Below, piece by piece: positions 1-8,177 of a DNA stretch of 64,000 nt. A program made the translations under genes and the position numbers. Each line of letters starts with the position of its first letter. The stretch's first letter is position 1. Origin of the DNA: Sphingobacterium chungjuense (GTDB lineage: Bacteria; Bacteroidota; Bacteroidia; Sphingobacteriales; Sphingobacteriaceae); the NCBI RefSeq assembly GCF_011316935.1, contig NZ_WLYS01000004.1, positions 434,001-498,000 of the forward strand. The letters run 5' to 3'. Below the pieces are notes generated by a model. The model was not told where the DNA came from and made no database searches. It saw only the letters and a program-made list of their open reading frames with translations.

Positions 1-471
1 TACAGGCCGCAAGATCTACTCCAACATTTTGGCAATTACCACGCGCCTATTCCTACCATCCTACAGCATACCGCGCCCGAGGATTTGTTGTGGAATGATA
101 TTGTGGATATCAAGCCGCTATCACAATTCGCCTTCGGCGCCATCCTTTTAATTGGTGATGCAGCACATGCAACGACACCCAATATGGGACAAGGCGCTTG
201 CCAAGCATTGGAAGATGTGGCCGTGCTGACCGATGAATTAAAAAAGAACCAAACAGCAGAACAAGCATTTATAAACTTTCAGCGTAGAAGATTAGCGCGC
301 ACACGCTATATCACGGATACTTCTTGGCGAATCGGCCAGATCGCACAGTGGTCTAATCCGATTCTTGTGCCAATCCGCAATGCCTTGATGCGGGCGATGC
401 CGGCCAAATGGAGCGAAGCCTCGCTGAATAAATTATTAAAGCAAGATTTTTTGACTATCAATCCTTCCTGA
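1..471 (+). CDS. FAD-dependent monooxygenase, C-terminal part (5' end outside window)
   Basis: The reading frame is open from the first base, so the gene begins to the left of the window; 156 residues are visible. The segment LIGDAAHATTPNMGQGACQA is the conserved GD motif of aromatic-ring-type flavoprotein monooxygenases (FAD_binding_3 family), where the Asp contacts the FAD ribose. The rest is the helical C-terminal tail of this family. The substrate cannot be told without the N-terminal part. The stop codon overlaps the start of the next gene by one base (TGATG), so the two are probably translated together. Confidence 0.85.
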   Translation, partial: YRPQDLLQHFGNYHAPIPTILQHTAPEDLLWNDIVDIKPLSQFAFGAILLIGDAAHATTPNMGQGACQALEDVAVLTDELKKNQTAEQAFINFQRRRLARTRYITDTSWRIGQIAQWSNPILVPIRNALMRAMPAKWSEASLNKLLKQDFLTINPS

Positions 472-1400
472 TGACAACACGCATTCTTATCGTAGACGAT
501 ATACATCCGATATTTTTAGAAAAACTTCAACGAGCAAATCTTGAGTTAATTTATCAGCCTGATATTTCTCGCCAAGAAGCAGAAGAACTAGTAAAAAATG
601 TTGAGGGCTTAATTATACGTTCGAAATTTTTTGTGGATGAAGCTTTTCTGCTGCAGGCGCCTAAACTTCGTTTTATCGGCCGTGCTGGCGCAGGTATGGA
701 TAATATTGATGAGGTGGCAGCGCAGCAACGCGGCATTCAGCTTTTCCCAGCCAACGAAGGTAACCGTGATGCGGTAGGCGAACATATGATCGGTATGCTG
801 CTTAGCTTGATGAACAATTTGCGTCGTGCGCACCAGCAAATTGCCAATCAACAATGGTTGCGCGAAGAAAACCGCGGACTCGAACTCAAAGGTGCGACCG
901 TGGCGCTGATTGGCTATGGCCACAATGGACAAGCCATGGCCAAAAAACTGTCCGGTTTTGAAGTCGAGGTGATTGCGTACGACAAATATAAAACTGGCTT
1001 TTCCGATCAATATGCACGGGAAGTATCGATGGAAGAAATCGTAAAGCGAGCCGATGTACTCAGCTTCCATATTCCATTGACAAGAGAAACGAAAGGCTTG
1101 GTCGACGAGGAATACCTACGTCATTTTCGCAAACCTATCTTCTTTTTAATGGGAGCGCGTGGCGGCATTGTCAACGTACCTGCCGTATTGAAGGGATTGG
1201 ATGAAGGAAAAATCCGTGGCGCAGCATTCGATGTGCTCCCTGTAGAAAAATTTCCAGCGCTCGCCGAGCAATCTTGGTTTGCTGACCTAACGAGTCGAGA
1301 TAATGTATTACTCAGTCCGCATGTGGCTGGCTGGACGGTAGAAAGTTACTATAAGCTATCCGATGTATTAGCAGACAAAATTTTACAGCATATAGGATAA
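471..1400 (+). CDS. D-2-hydroxyacid dehydrogenase (phosphoglycerate dehydrogenase-like)
   Basis: 309 residues, the normal size for a D-isomer-specific 2-hydroxyacid dehydrogenase without an ACT domain. The NAD-binding loop reads ALIGYGHNGQAMAKKL near residue 145. The catalytic triad is present: Arg in LMGARGGIVN, Glu in VLPVEKFPA and His in LLSPHVAGWT. These enzymes reduce 2-keto acids or oxidise D-2-hydroxy acids with NAD(P). Whether this one is SerA, acting in serine synthesis, or a glyoxylate/hydroxypyruvate reductase cannot be decided from sequence alone. It is translationally coupled to the monooxygenase upstream. Confidence 0.85.
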   Translation: MTTRILIVDDIHPIFLEKLQRANLELIYQPDISRQEAEELVKNVEGLIIRSKFFVDEAFLLQAPKLRFIGRAGAGMDNIDEVAAQQRGIQLFPANEGNRDAVGEHMIGMLLSLMNNLRRAHQQIANQQWLREENRGLELKGATVALIGYGHNGQAMAKKLSGFEVEVIAYDKYKTGFSDQYAREVSMEEIVKRADVLSFHIPLTRETKGLVDEEYLRHFRKPIFFLMGARGGIVNVPAVLKGLDEGKIRGAAFDVLPVEKFPALAEQSWFADLTSRDNVLLSPHVAGWTVESYYKLSDVLADKILQHIG

Positions 1401-1411
1401 AAACCCTAGGA

Positions 1412-1446
1412 TTTGTTGTTTAGAATGATTTTAAATAGTATGTTTG
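1412..1446 (+). promoter_or_regulatory. Bacteroidota-type promoter for the secreted protein at 1480
   Basis: TTTGTTG at 1412-1418 is followed, after exactly 20 bases, by TATGTTTG at 1439-1446, matching the -33 TTG / -7 TAnnTTTG consensus. It lies 34 bases before the ATG at 1480. A TTG at 1444 falls inside the -7 box and so is not the start codon. Confidence 0.6.
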
Positions 1447-1479
1447 TCTAAAGAAACACACTACTTAAAATCATCGACA

Positions 1480-2253
1480 ATGAAATTTAGCAAACAACTT
1501 GTTCTTTTGGCGTGCGGACTTACCTTTACCGCAGCGACATCGTTCGCACATAGTGAAGATCATGACAAAACTCCAGCAAACGAAACGACACTAACCTCGG
1601 ATAAAAAAGCGAAGGACGTAGGAACCTTTACTGCCGAAGGCAAAACACATAGCACAAAATTTGTTCGTGTATTATATGCCGCAGAAGGTTCAGAAATCGA
1701 AGGACAAAGCAATGATATTACGCCATTAGTCTATGAAAGCGTTGATCCTAAAGGAAATGTAGTTAAAGTACGTCGCTTCCAGATTACAGCAAAAAACACC
1801 GGTTACGATGAGGTGCAGACGGATCAAACGCAAGATTACAAACTAAAAACTGTCAAAGAAGGTATCAAATTATACATCGAAGTCCCTGTTGCTGCGGATG
1901 GTACGATGGATCTGAAGAAAGCATATGTGGGTAATGCTGCGTACAATTTCGGAACACATGAAACTCGTCACGCATTGACACCAGAAACGAGTTCGGATTA
2001 TAAAATCAAAATCAAACGCTTGGATCTGCCTAAATTCGACGCCAGCAATAAGCCTGGTGACAAAGGATTGATCTACAATCAAGGTTTTATTGAATTGTCT
2101 TTCAAAGCGAAGGCCAAGCAATTGGCTTCTGATGAGATTAGCGATTTCACGGTAGATATCAAAGGCCCCATCTCTGTGACGCATATTCGCGGTAAAGAGC
2201 GCCAAGATGCTGCTGTGGTCATTAACCCAGAATTGGTTAAGAAAAACTTGTAG
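1480..2253 (+). CDS. Secreted protein of unknown function
   Basis: 257 residues from ATG 1480. The N-terminus (MKFSKQLVLLACGLTFTAA, ending near SFAHS) is a clear Sec signal peptide, so the product is periplasmic or surface-exposed. The mature part is rich in charged and beta-prone residues and shows no motif I recognise. It has its own consensus promoter and is followed by a strong terminator, so it is a single-gene transcript. A 12-residue upstream extension from a TTG is possible but would place the start in the promoter. Confidence 0.75.
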   Translation: MKFSKQLVLLACGLTFTAATSFAHSEDHDKTPANETTLTSDKKAKDVGTFTAEGKTHSTKFVRVLYAAEGSEIEGQSNDITPLVYESVDPKGNVVKVRRFQITAKNTGYDEVQTDQTQDYKLKTVKEGIKLYIEVPVAADGTMDLKKAYVGNAAYNFGTHETRHALTPETSSDYKIKIKRLDLPKFDASNKPGDKGLIYNQGFIELSFKAKAKQLASDEISDFTVDIKGPISVTHIRGKERQDAAVVINPELVKKNL

Positions 2254-2275
2254 TTTTTCTTAACGGAATAACATC

Positions 2276-2312
2276 AAAAAAGCCGTCTGATTTTATGTCA
2301 GACGGCTTTTTT
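2276..2312. terminator. Bidirectional intrinsic terminator
   Basis: AAAAAAGCCGTCTGA and its perfect reverse complement flank a 7-base loop (TTTTATG). The A-run on the left and T-run on the right let it end both the plus-strand secreted-protein gene and the converging minus-strand acs. Confidence 0.85.
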
Positions 2313-2347
2313 AATTAAAATATCGCGTCATTGCGATGCCGAGGTTC

Positions 2348-4264
2348 TTATTTCTTCTGCTCTTTCGCTCCGGCAACGATTTTCTCTACGATTGATGGAT
2401 CCAGCAATGTCGACGTATCACCAAAATTATCGGTATCGCCTTCAGCGATTTTGCGTAAGATTCTACGCATGATTTTACCAGATCGTGTTTTTGGCAGATC
2501 ATCTACGAACTGAATTACATCAAGTTTCGCGATCGCACCAATTAATCGAGTGACCGTCTGCAAGATATTCTGCTTCGTCTCATCTTCATTACCATGATGG
2601 TTAGCGATTACATACGCATAAATGCCTTGTCCCTTTACCGAGTGCGGATAGCCTACGATAGCCGATTCAACCACGTCGGAGTGCATATTAATCGCGTTTT
2701 CTACCTCTGCAGTACCGATACGATGTCCGGAAACATTCAGCACATCATCCACACGTCCAGTAATACGATAATACCCATCTTTATTGCGATAGCAACCATC
2801 ACCTGTGAAGTACATATCTTCGTACGTAGAGAAATAGGTTTTCTTGCAACGCTCATGATCGCCCCAGGTGGTGCGCAGCATGCCTGGCCAAGGAAACTTG
2901 ATACACAAATTTCCGGTAACATCATTCTCGACAATCTCTTTTCCATTTTCGTCCATCAAACAAGGTTGCACACCAGGAAGTGGCAACATCGCATAACCTG
3001 GAATGGTTGGAGACACACCTGCTAATGGCGCTATTAAGATTCCACCATTTTCTGTTTGCCACCACGTATCGGTTATTGGAGCTTCACCCCCACCGATCTT
3101 TTCGCTGAACCAATTCCAAGCTTCCTCGTTAATTGGCTCACCAACAGAACCCAATTTTCGAATACTGCTCAAGTCTTTATTTTCCAAATATTCATCGCCA
3201 AATGCCATTAAAGATCGGATGGCGGTAGGAGCTGTATACAGAATATTCACTTTATGTTTGGCTACGATATCCCAAAAACGGCCTGCATCTGGAAAAGTTG
3301 GAATTCCTTCGAACATGACCGAAGTCGCCCCTTGAGAAAGTGGTCCGTAAACGATGTACGAATGACCGGTGATCCAACCAATATCGGCTGTACAAAAGTA
3401 AACCTCATCGGGTTGATATTGAAATACATTAGAGAAAGTATAACCGGTATATACCATATATCCAGCCGTGCTGTGAACCACACCTTTTGGCGTACCGGTA
3501 GAACCCGAAGTATATAAAATGAATAAAGGATCTTCGGAATCCATCTCTTCTGCTGGGCAGGCAAGATTTCCTTGCGTTTCTACTTTCGAAATTTCATCTT
3601 CCCACCAGACATCGCGCCCTTTAATCATCGACACAGGCGTGCGCGATCGCGTAAGTACAATAACACGCTCGACAGATTTGCATTGCACTAATGCATCGTC
3701 TACAATATTTTTCAGTTCCAACACTTTGTTGCCTCTAAAACCACCGTCGGAAGTAATGACCAGCTTACATTCCGCATCATTGATACGGTCAGCAATCGAT
3801 GTAGCGGAGAAACCACCAAATACCACAGAATGAATCGCACCGATTCGCGCACAGGCTAAAGTAGCAATCGCTAACTCGGGAACCATCGGCAAATAAATAC
3901 ACACGCGATCGCCCTTCTTCACGTTGTTATTTTTGAGCACATGTGCAAATTGCTCGACTTTAGCTAACAACTGTTTGTAAGTAAGAACGCGATGTGCCTC
4001 CTGCGGATCATTGGGCTCCCAGATAATGGCAGGCTTGTCGCCATTATTGTAAATATGTCTATCTAAGCAGTTTTCGGTGATATTTAACTTTGCGCCTTCG
4101 AACCAACGAATATCTGGCTCTTTAAAATTCCAATTAAGCACATTGGTCCACTTTCTCTTCCAGAAGAAGTGTTCAGCAACTTCTCCCCAGAATGCTTCCG
4201 GATCGGAAACGCTTTTGTCATAAGCCTGTTGATAGGCTTCAAAGGTATTCATTTGGAAACTCAT
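2348..4264 (-). CDS. acs: Acetate--CoA ligase (acetyl-CoA synthetase)
   Basis: 638 residues, typical for AMP-forming acetyl-CoA synthetase, which makes acetyl-CoA from acetate, ATP and CoA. The ATP-binding P-loop YTSGSTGTPKGVVHST is present, as is the acetate-specific WWQTENGG region. The C-terminal PKTRSGKIMRRILRKIA carries the catalytic Lys that is regulated by acetylation in this family. I place the start at ATG 4264 (MSFQMN...), preceded by GAGAG; a TTG three codons upstream is less likely and an ATG at 4252 is also possible. It is divergent from the UbiA-like gene. Confidence 0.95.
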   Translation of the reverse strand: MSFQMNTFEAYQQAYDKSVSDPEAFWGEVAEHFFWKRKWTNVLNWNFKEPDIRWFEGAKLNITENCLDRHIYNNGDKPAIIWEPNDPQEAHRVLTYKQLLAKVEQFAHVLKNNNVKKGDRVCIYLPMVPELAIATLACARIGAIHSVVFGGFSATSIADRINDAECKLVITSDGGFRGNKVLELKNIVDDALVQCKSVERVIVLTRSRTPVSMIKGRDVWWEDEISKVETQGNLACPAEEMDSEDPLFILYTSGSTGTPKGVVHSTAGYMVYTGYTFSNVFQYQPDEVYFCTADIGWITGHSYIVYGPLSQGATSVMFEGIPTFPDAGRFWDIVAKHKVNILYTAPTAIRSLMAFGDEYLENKDLSSIRKLGSVGEPINEEAWNWFSEKIGGGEAPITDTWWQTENGGILIAPLAGVSPTIPGYAMLPLPGVQPCLMDENGKEIVENDVTGNLCIKFPWPGMLRTTWGDHERCKKTYFSTYEDMYFTGDGCYRNKDGYYRITGRVDDVLNVSGHRIGTAEVENAINMHSDVVESAIVGYPHSVKGQGIYAYVIANHHGNEDETKQNILQTVTRLIGAIAKLDVIQFVDDLPKTRSGKIMRRILRKIAEGDTDNFGDTSTLLDPSIVEKIVAGAKEQKK

Positions 4265-4433
4265 CTCTCTCAAGTATTGTGTTAGGTTTATAGATTACGG
4301 TGAATTTATTATTTCCAGCCAAATCGTTATTTGATTGACCTAAAGACCCGTAACTTTAACTAATTTAGCTTTTATATTAAAAAAACCCAAGTTTTAGAAG
4401 AATGTTTAAACAAGTTTTTGTTCGACTGCAGCT

Positions 4434-5303
4434 ATGAAGCTTCTGGTTCACGTCTTTCGGATATTGGTCTTTTCTAATGGGATCATTGCGCTAGCGAGTG
4501 TGGCGCAGAGCGCACTGACTTACTTAATTCTTGATCTGCCGACCAACCCATTTATCTTGCTAATAGAAGGATGTTCCACAGTGGCATTATATAATATGAG
4601 CTTGTTTTACGCAAAACCTGCAAAGCCAGCTGATTCTCCTTTTGCACGAACGCGGTGGTTTTTTGGTCATCAGCAAGCGATGATAAGTGTTACTGTTATT
4701 GCGGGATTGTTGTTAGCGTATAGCTTATGGCATATTCATTGGTACACCATGCTGTATCTAGGATTTATCGGTGTACTGAGTCTGCTATACAATATTCCTT
4801 TTCTTCGATTGGGAAAAAATACCGGCGGCTTACGTCAGATTCCAGGACTGAAGTTGTTTCATATTGCCGTGCTGTGGTCGTTGAGTACGGTGGGATTACC
4901 TGTCGTGGAAGCGTGGATGGATGGTCACGCGATCGATTGGACTGCCGCCAATTTTTTGGGTATCATTAAAATCTTATTCCTATTGGTATGTACACTTCCG
5001 TTTGACGTACGGGATATCAAACAAGATTCGTACTACAATTTGAAAACGGTGCCGACCATGATTGGCGAGCAAAAGGCGATACAACTAAATTATGTGCTTA
5101 TTGCCTTCCATACGTTGCTGATCGCATTCGCTCCTTTTACTTTCCCCATTCAGGTAGGATTGTGGACAACTAATCTCTTCATATTCATTTTGTTGCGCCA
5201 GTTTATTTTTGTCGCGCAGCAAAAACATTATCATGCCGTGTATTTATTGGATCTTGCACTGATTGTGCAATTCGTATTGGTGTCGCTCACGACATCTGTA
5301 TGA
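4434..5303 (+). CDS. UbiA-like polytopic membrane protein
   Basis: 289 residues with about eight hydrophobic segments. Near residue 185 FDVRDIKQDSYYNLKTVP resembles the second Asp-rich motif (DxxxDxxxD) of UbiA prenyltransferases. The first Asp-rich motif expected in the loop after helix 2 is not convincing here; that loop reads YNMSLFYAKPAKPAD. It may be a prenyltransferase with altered chemistry or a non-catalytic relative. It converges on the Fur-like gene with only seven bases between the stop codons. Confidence 0.6.
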   Translation: MKLLVHVFRILVFSNGIIALASVAQSALTYLILDLPTNPFILLIEGCSTVALYNMSLFYAKPAKPADSPFARTRWFFGHQQAMISVTVIAGLLLAYSLWHIHWYTMLYLGFIGVLSLLYNIPFLRLGKNTGGLRQIPGLKLFHIAVLWSLSTVGLPVVEAWMDGHAIDWTAANFLGIIKILFLLVCTLPFDVRDIKQDSYYNLKTVPTMIGEQKAIQLNYVLIAFHTLLIAFAPFTFPIQVGLWTTNLFIFILLRQFIFVAQQKHYHAVYLLDLALIVQFVLVSLTTSV

Positions 5304-5310
5304 TGCCAGC

Positions 5311-5634
5311 TTACAAGAAAAATGTTTGGTCAATCATGTAAAATGCTTGGTTGATCTCGTCATAAAACTTGTATGCAATACCATTTCTACAAAGGATGTT
5401 TAAGGTATTGTATACGGTAGTGATACTAATCTTTTTCGTTTTGTAGATTTTTAACCAAAGTTGTTCCGCCGTAGTACGTTCTTCTTGAGAAACTAGCTCT
5501 TCTATGACGATCTTCCGCTGTTTATTGACGATAAAATTATGATTTATCAGCCTTTCATACACCTGCGAAGTCAACGCTTGTTGCGACGATTCTCCGATCG
5601 ATTTTTGCTTTGGATCTGCTTCGTTCTTCTTCAT
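5311..5634 (-). CDS. Truncated Fur-like winged-helix regulator
   Basis: 107 residues from ATG 5634, preceded by a strong Shine-Dalgarno (AAAGGAGGG, 5 bases away), unusual for this phylum. The segment from residue 20 to 105 follows the Fur DNA-binding domain: a helix ending in NKQRKIVIEEL, TTAEQLWLKI, then the recognition helix ITTVYNTLNILCRNGIAYKF. The protein stops after the wing (AFYMIDQTFFL), where normal Fur proteins (about 130-150 residues) continue into the His/Cys-rich metal-binding and dimerisation domain. No remnant of that domain is present downstream; the UbiA-like gene ends there. It is the last gene of the siderophore run, so an iron-related regulatory role is likely but inferred. 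Confidence 0.7.
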   Translation of the reverse strand: MKKNEADPKQKSIGESSQQALTSQVYERLINHNFIVNKQRKIVIEELVSQEERTTAEQLWLKIYKTKKISITTVYNTLNILCRNGIAYKFYDEINQAFYMIDQTFFL

Positions 5635-5693
5635 CAAGCCCTCCTTTATTTAGCCTTCTTACTGTCCTACAAATAACGGAGGAATTATCGAAA

Positions 5694-5706
5694 CGGCATA
5701 ATGCCG
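5694..5706. repeat. 13-bp perfect palindrome upstream of the Fur-like gene
   Basis: CGGCATAATGCCG has perfect 6-bp arms around a central A and lies 60 bp upstream of the Fur-like start codon. It could be an operator, or a weak hairpin after the methyltransferase gene; no T-run follows on the minus strand. Confidence 0.5.
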
Positions 5707-5713
5707 ATTCATT

Positions 5714-5751
5714 TTAAGAGAAGAATCACGAATTAAGAGAAGAATCACGAA
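5714..5751. repeat. Two perfect tandem copies of a 19-bp unit
   Basis: The unit TTAAGAGAAGAATCACGAA occurs at 5714-5732 and again, with no gap and no mismatch, at 5733-5751. It sits 5 bases beyond the methyltransferase stop codon and about 80 bp upstream of the Fur-like gene. Confidence 0.9.
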
Positions 5752-5756
5752 GGAGC

Positions 5757-6416
5757 TTAACGTTGACGCAATAGCGCGATGTAATAGATGCGCTCGACCA
5801 GATCTCCTACCTTACTACGCACCTGCTCTGTCCTTTTTTGCAGATCTGCCATTGCCCAAGCGCTATCGCGCAACAAATCTTCCAGATCTGCGGGCTCGTA
5901 TAATGTAAATCCATATTGCGTGAATGGCAGAGTCTGCATGAAGGCTTTACTAGCAAACGTGATGGCCAGCACCGCATCGGGCTTAGCCACCCGCGCCAGC
6001 TCTCGCAACATCGCTGCTGGATCTGCCCAGAAATATACCGTATTCACCGTAAATATTTTATTAAAAAACTGACCCGAATAAGGAAGTACCGATCCGTCAT
6101 AACAGTCGAAGCAGATCGCATGTTGTGTCATCAGTGCCGCATTGAGCTGCTGCGCTTCAGTCTGCATAGTCTGCGAGATATCGACACCCACATAGTTTAA
6201 ATCTTTAGCGCAATCTATCAATTGGGTAAGATGACCGCCATTGCCATAACCTAACTCCAGCACCTGATCACCATCAGCTAACTGCAGCGCAGCTAGCGTT
6301 TGCAAGGTCATGTCGATGTTGGTCTCGTTCATATTGTCGCCAATCTGTACACCATGTTGGCCATCAGGGCATCGCAGCTGTGCTGCGATGCCCTGCAATT
6401 CTTCTTCCGTTGCCAT
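5757..6416 (-). CDS. SAM-dependent class I methyltransferase
   Basis: 219 residues from ATG 6416 (MATEEELQGIAAQ). The SAM-binding motif I is VLELGYGNGGHLTQL near residue 55, followed by VGVDIS (motif II), giving a Methyltransf_11/UbiE-like Rossmann fold. The start is only seven bases after the SIP stop codon, so it is co-transcribed with the iron genes; a longer frame into the SIP gene also exists but would overlap it. The substrate is unknown. A methyltransferase in a ferric-siderophore uptake operon is not a standard component. Confidence 0.8.
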   Translation of the reverse strand: MATEEELQGIAAQLRCPDGQHGVQIGDNMNETNIDMTLQTLAALQLADGDQVLELGYGNGGHLTQLIDCAKDLNYVGVDISQTMQTEAQQLNAALMTQHAICFDCYDGSVLPYSGQFFNKIFTVNTVYFWADPAAMLRELARVAKPDAVLAITFASKAFMQTLPFTQYGFTLYEPADLEDLLRDSAWAMADLQKRTEQVRSKVGDLVERIYYIALLRQR

Positions 6417-6423
6417 ATGCTTC

Positions 6424-7233
6424 TTATTTACTTTCGTCGCGACGCTCCTCAGCCGATTTGTCTTCGGCCGTACCCGCTTTCCAATACGAAAATGCATAGA
6501 ACGATTTATTGTCCCAACCCAGCGTACTCTTAAAATACTCGCGAATCTGTTTTACACTTTGATATTCGCAGGCTACATAACCGAAACATTCTTTGCCTGC
6601 CGGAATGATGGTATCTACCACCTTTTGATGTAGCGTACTTCCAGCAGTTGGATCCGCATTGAATACCCAATCGATCGTGAATCCGGGATGTTTAAAGTCG
6701 TCCTGCACGTCTTCTTGTCCATGAACCTCAACAATACAATGTCCTTTTGCATCTGCAGGTAAAGAATCTAAAATAACACGTAGCACTGGAATGGCCGTCG
6801 CATCGCCAACTAATAAATACCAATCGGCTGCCGGATACAGCGTGCTTTTTCGGATTTTCATGGCTACACCCAATTCATCGCCTTTTTCGGCGCGACGCGC
6901 CCAGGAAGAGGCTGGCCCTGTATCACCATGGTCGACAAACTCGATCACAATACGATCATGCTCGACATCAATTGCTCGATGCGTGTACGTACGTATTAGT
7001 GGTCTTTCATGTTCTGCTGGCAAGATCCATTCGCTATTGGCTTCGTCCCAAACCGCTAATTTCACTTCCTTTTGACCCGCTGGCGGAATCATTATTTTAT
7101 TGTTCGCACCCAAACTACAAGCCGCAAATTCTTTGGCTCCTTCCCCTTCCAAGGTGATTCGGATATAATGTGGGGTTATATATTCTTTTGCCCAAACCCG
7201 AAATACGTGTTTGGCAATCACTGGTCGCTCCAT
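6424..7233 (-). CDS. Siderophore-interacting protein (NAD(P)H/FAD ferric reductase)
   Basis: 269 residues with the SIP architecture. The N-terminal FAD-binding domain (about 10-135) contains RTYTHRAIDVEHDRIVIEF, whose RxYTxR core binds flavin. The C-terminal SIP domain follows (LLVGDATAIPVLRVIL, about 140-250). Members such as ViuB and YqjH reduce ferric siderophores in the cytoplasm to release iron. The gene starts two bases after the binding-protein gene ends, so it is in the same operon as the transporter that would bring in its substrate. Confidence 0.9.
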   Translation of the reverse strand: MERPVIAKHVFRVWAKEYITPHYIRITLEGEGAKEFAACSLGANNKIMIPPAGQKEVKLAVWDEANSEWILPAEHERPLIRTYTHRAIDVEHDRIVIEFVDHGDTGPASSWARRAEKGDELGVAMKIRKSTLYPAADWYLLVGDATAIPVLRVILDSLPADAKGHCIVEVHGQEDVQDDFKHPGFTIDWVFNADPTAGSTLHQKVVDTIIPAGKECFGYVACEYQSVKQIREYFKSTLGWDNKSFYAFSYWKAGTAEDKSAEERRDESK

Positions 7234-7235
7234 AG

Positions 7236-8177
7236 CTATCCTTTTTTCAGCACGTTTAATGCTTCGTCAATCATCATATTGGTGGAGGTAATACCACCGC
7301 CCGATAAATACCACACTTGCGGATTCAGGTAAACGATGTGTCCTTGTTTATAGGCTTTGGTTTGCTGAATCAACTTATTTTCAATTTCCCTTTTATCCGC
7401 GCCTTTTCCTTTTACCGCTTCGTTGCGGTCAACGATGAATAGGTAATCTGGATCAGTTTCTACAATGAATTCATTGGATACTTTCTGTCCATGTGTCGCT
7501 TCTTCCAACTGATCTACAGCAGGCTTCACACCGAGCTCAGCATGGATAAAACCAAAACGAGAACCGGCACCATATACACTGAAACGACCATTATTGTGCA
7601 TCGCGATCAAGGCATTCTCGGTATTACTTTTTAATTGTTCCTGCGCTTGTTTCAATTTCTCTTTGGTAGCGGCAATTTTTTCTTTTACGACTTCTTCCTG
7701 CCCTACGAGCTTGCCCAATAGCAACGAATTGTCCTCAAAAGATTTCATGTAGTTGCTGTTATCGATATCGACAAATATGGTCGGTGCAATTTTGATAAAC
7801 TCGTCGTAAAAGCGTTCTTGTCTTGCCGAAATAATAATCAGATCGGGTGCTAAGCTATTGATCTTCTCAAAATTCGGTTCCATCAGTCCGCCAGCATCCG
7901 CCACTTCCGAATCGTCTTTTAGCGTAGCTAAATGATCGGGCGTATAGTTTTTAGGAATACCGACTGGCTTAATGCCCAATTCATTCAAGGTTTCTAGCGA
8001 TCCGAAGTCGAAGACCACAATTTTGGTCGGCTGCCCATAAATTGTAGTATTGCCCAGTTTGTGACTAATTACCGTCGAATCCGAAGCGGTATTTTCGTTT
8101 TCAGAACTGCTATTATTACAGCTTGCCATCATAAACAAAAGGCAAGCGATGCTCGTCAATTTTAAAAGATTTTTCAT
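7236..8177 (-). CDS. Siderophore ABC transporter substrate-binding lipoprotein
   Basis: 313 residues. The N-terminus has an SPII signal peptide with lipobox MMASC (Cys 20), so the product is anchored to a membrane. The body is a class III periplasmic binding protein: KIVVFDFGSLETLNELGIKP begins the first lobe, and a long helix near residues 165-185 links the lobes. The tail GGITSTNMMIDEAL is typical of the FatB/CeuE/YclQ group, which binds catecholate or mixed siderophores. It overlaps the ATPase gene by four bases (ATGA). Confidence 0.88.
   Translation of the reverse strand: MKNLLKLTSIACLLFMMASCNNSSSENENTASDSTVISHKLGNTTIYGQPTKIVVFDFGSLETLNELGIKPVGIPKNYTPDHLATLKDDSEVADAGGLMEPNFEKINSLAPDLIIISARQERFYDEFIKIAPTIFVDIDNSNYMKSFEDNSLLLGKLVGQEEVVKEKIAATKEKLKQAQEQLKSNTENALIAMHNNGRFSVYGAGSRFGFIHAELGVKPAVDQLEEATHGQKVSNEFIVETDPDYLFIVDRNEAVKGKGADKREIENKLIQQTKAYKQGHIVYLNPQVWYLSGGGITSTNMMIDEALNVLKKG

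Noticed and set aside
609..1070. Minus-strand open frame of about 150 codons inside the hydroxyacid dehydrogenase gene
   Set aside because: Antisense of a gene with an intact catalytic triad; no independent support.
1444..1479. Upstream TTG start for the secreted protein
   Set aside because: It lies inside the -7 promoter element and would put a hydrophilic extension before a clean signal peptide.
5694..5706. CGGCATAATGCCG as a terminator of the methyltransferase gene
   Set aside because: The stem is short and no T-run follows on the minus strand; kept only as a palindrome of unknown role.
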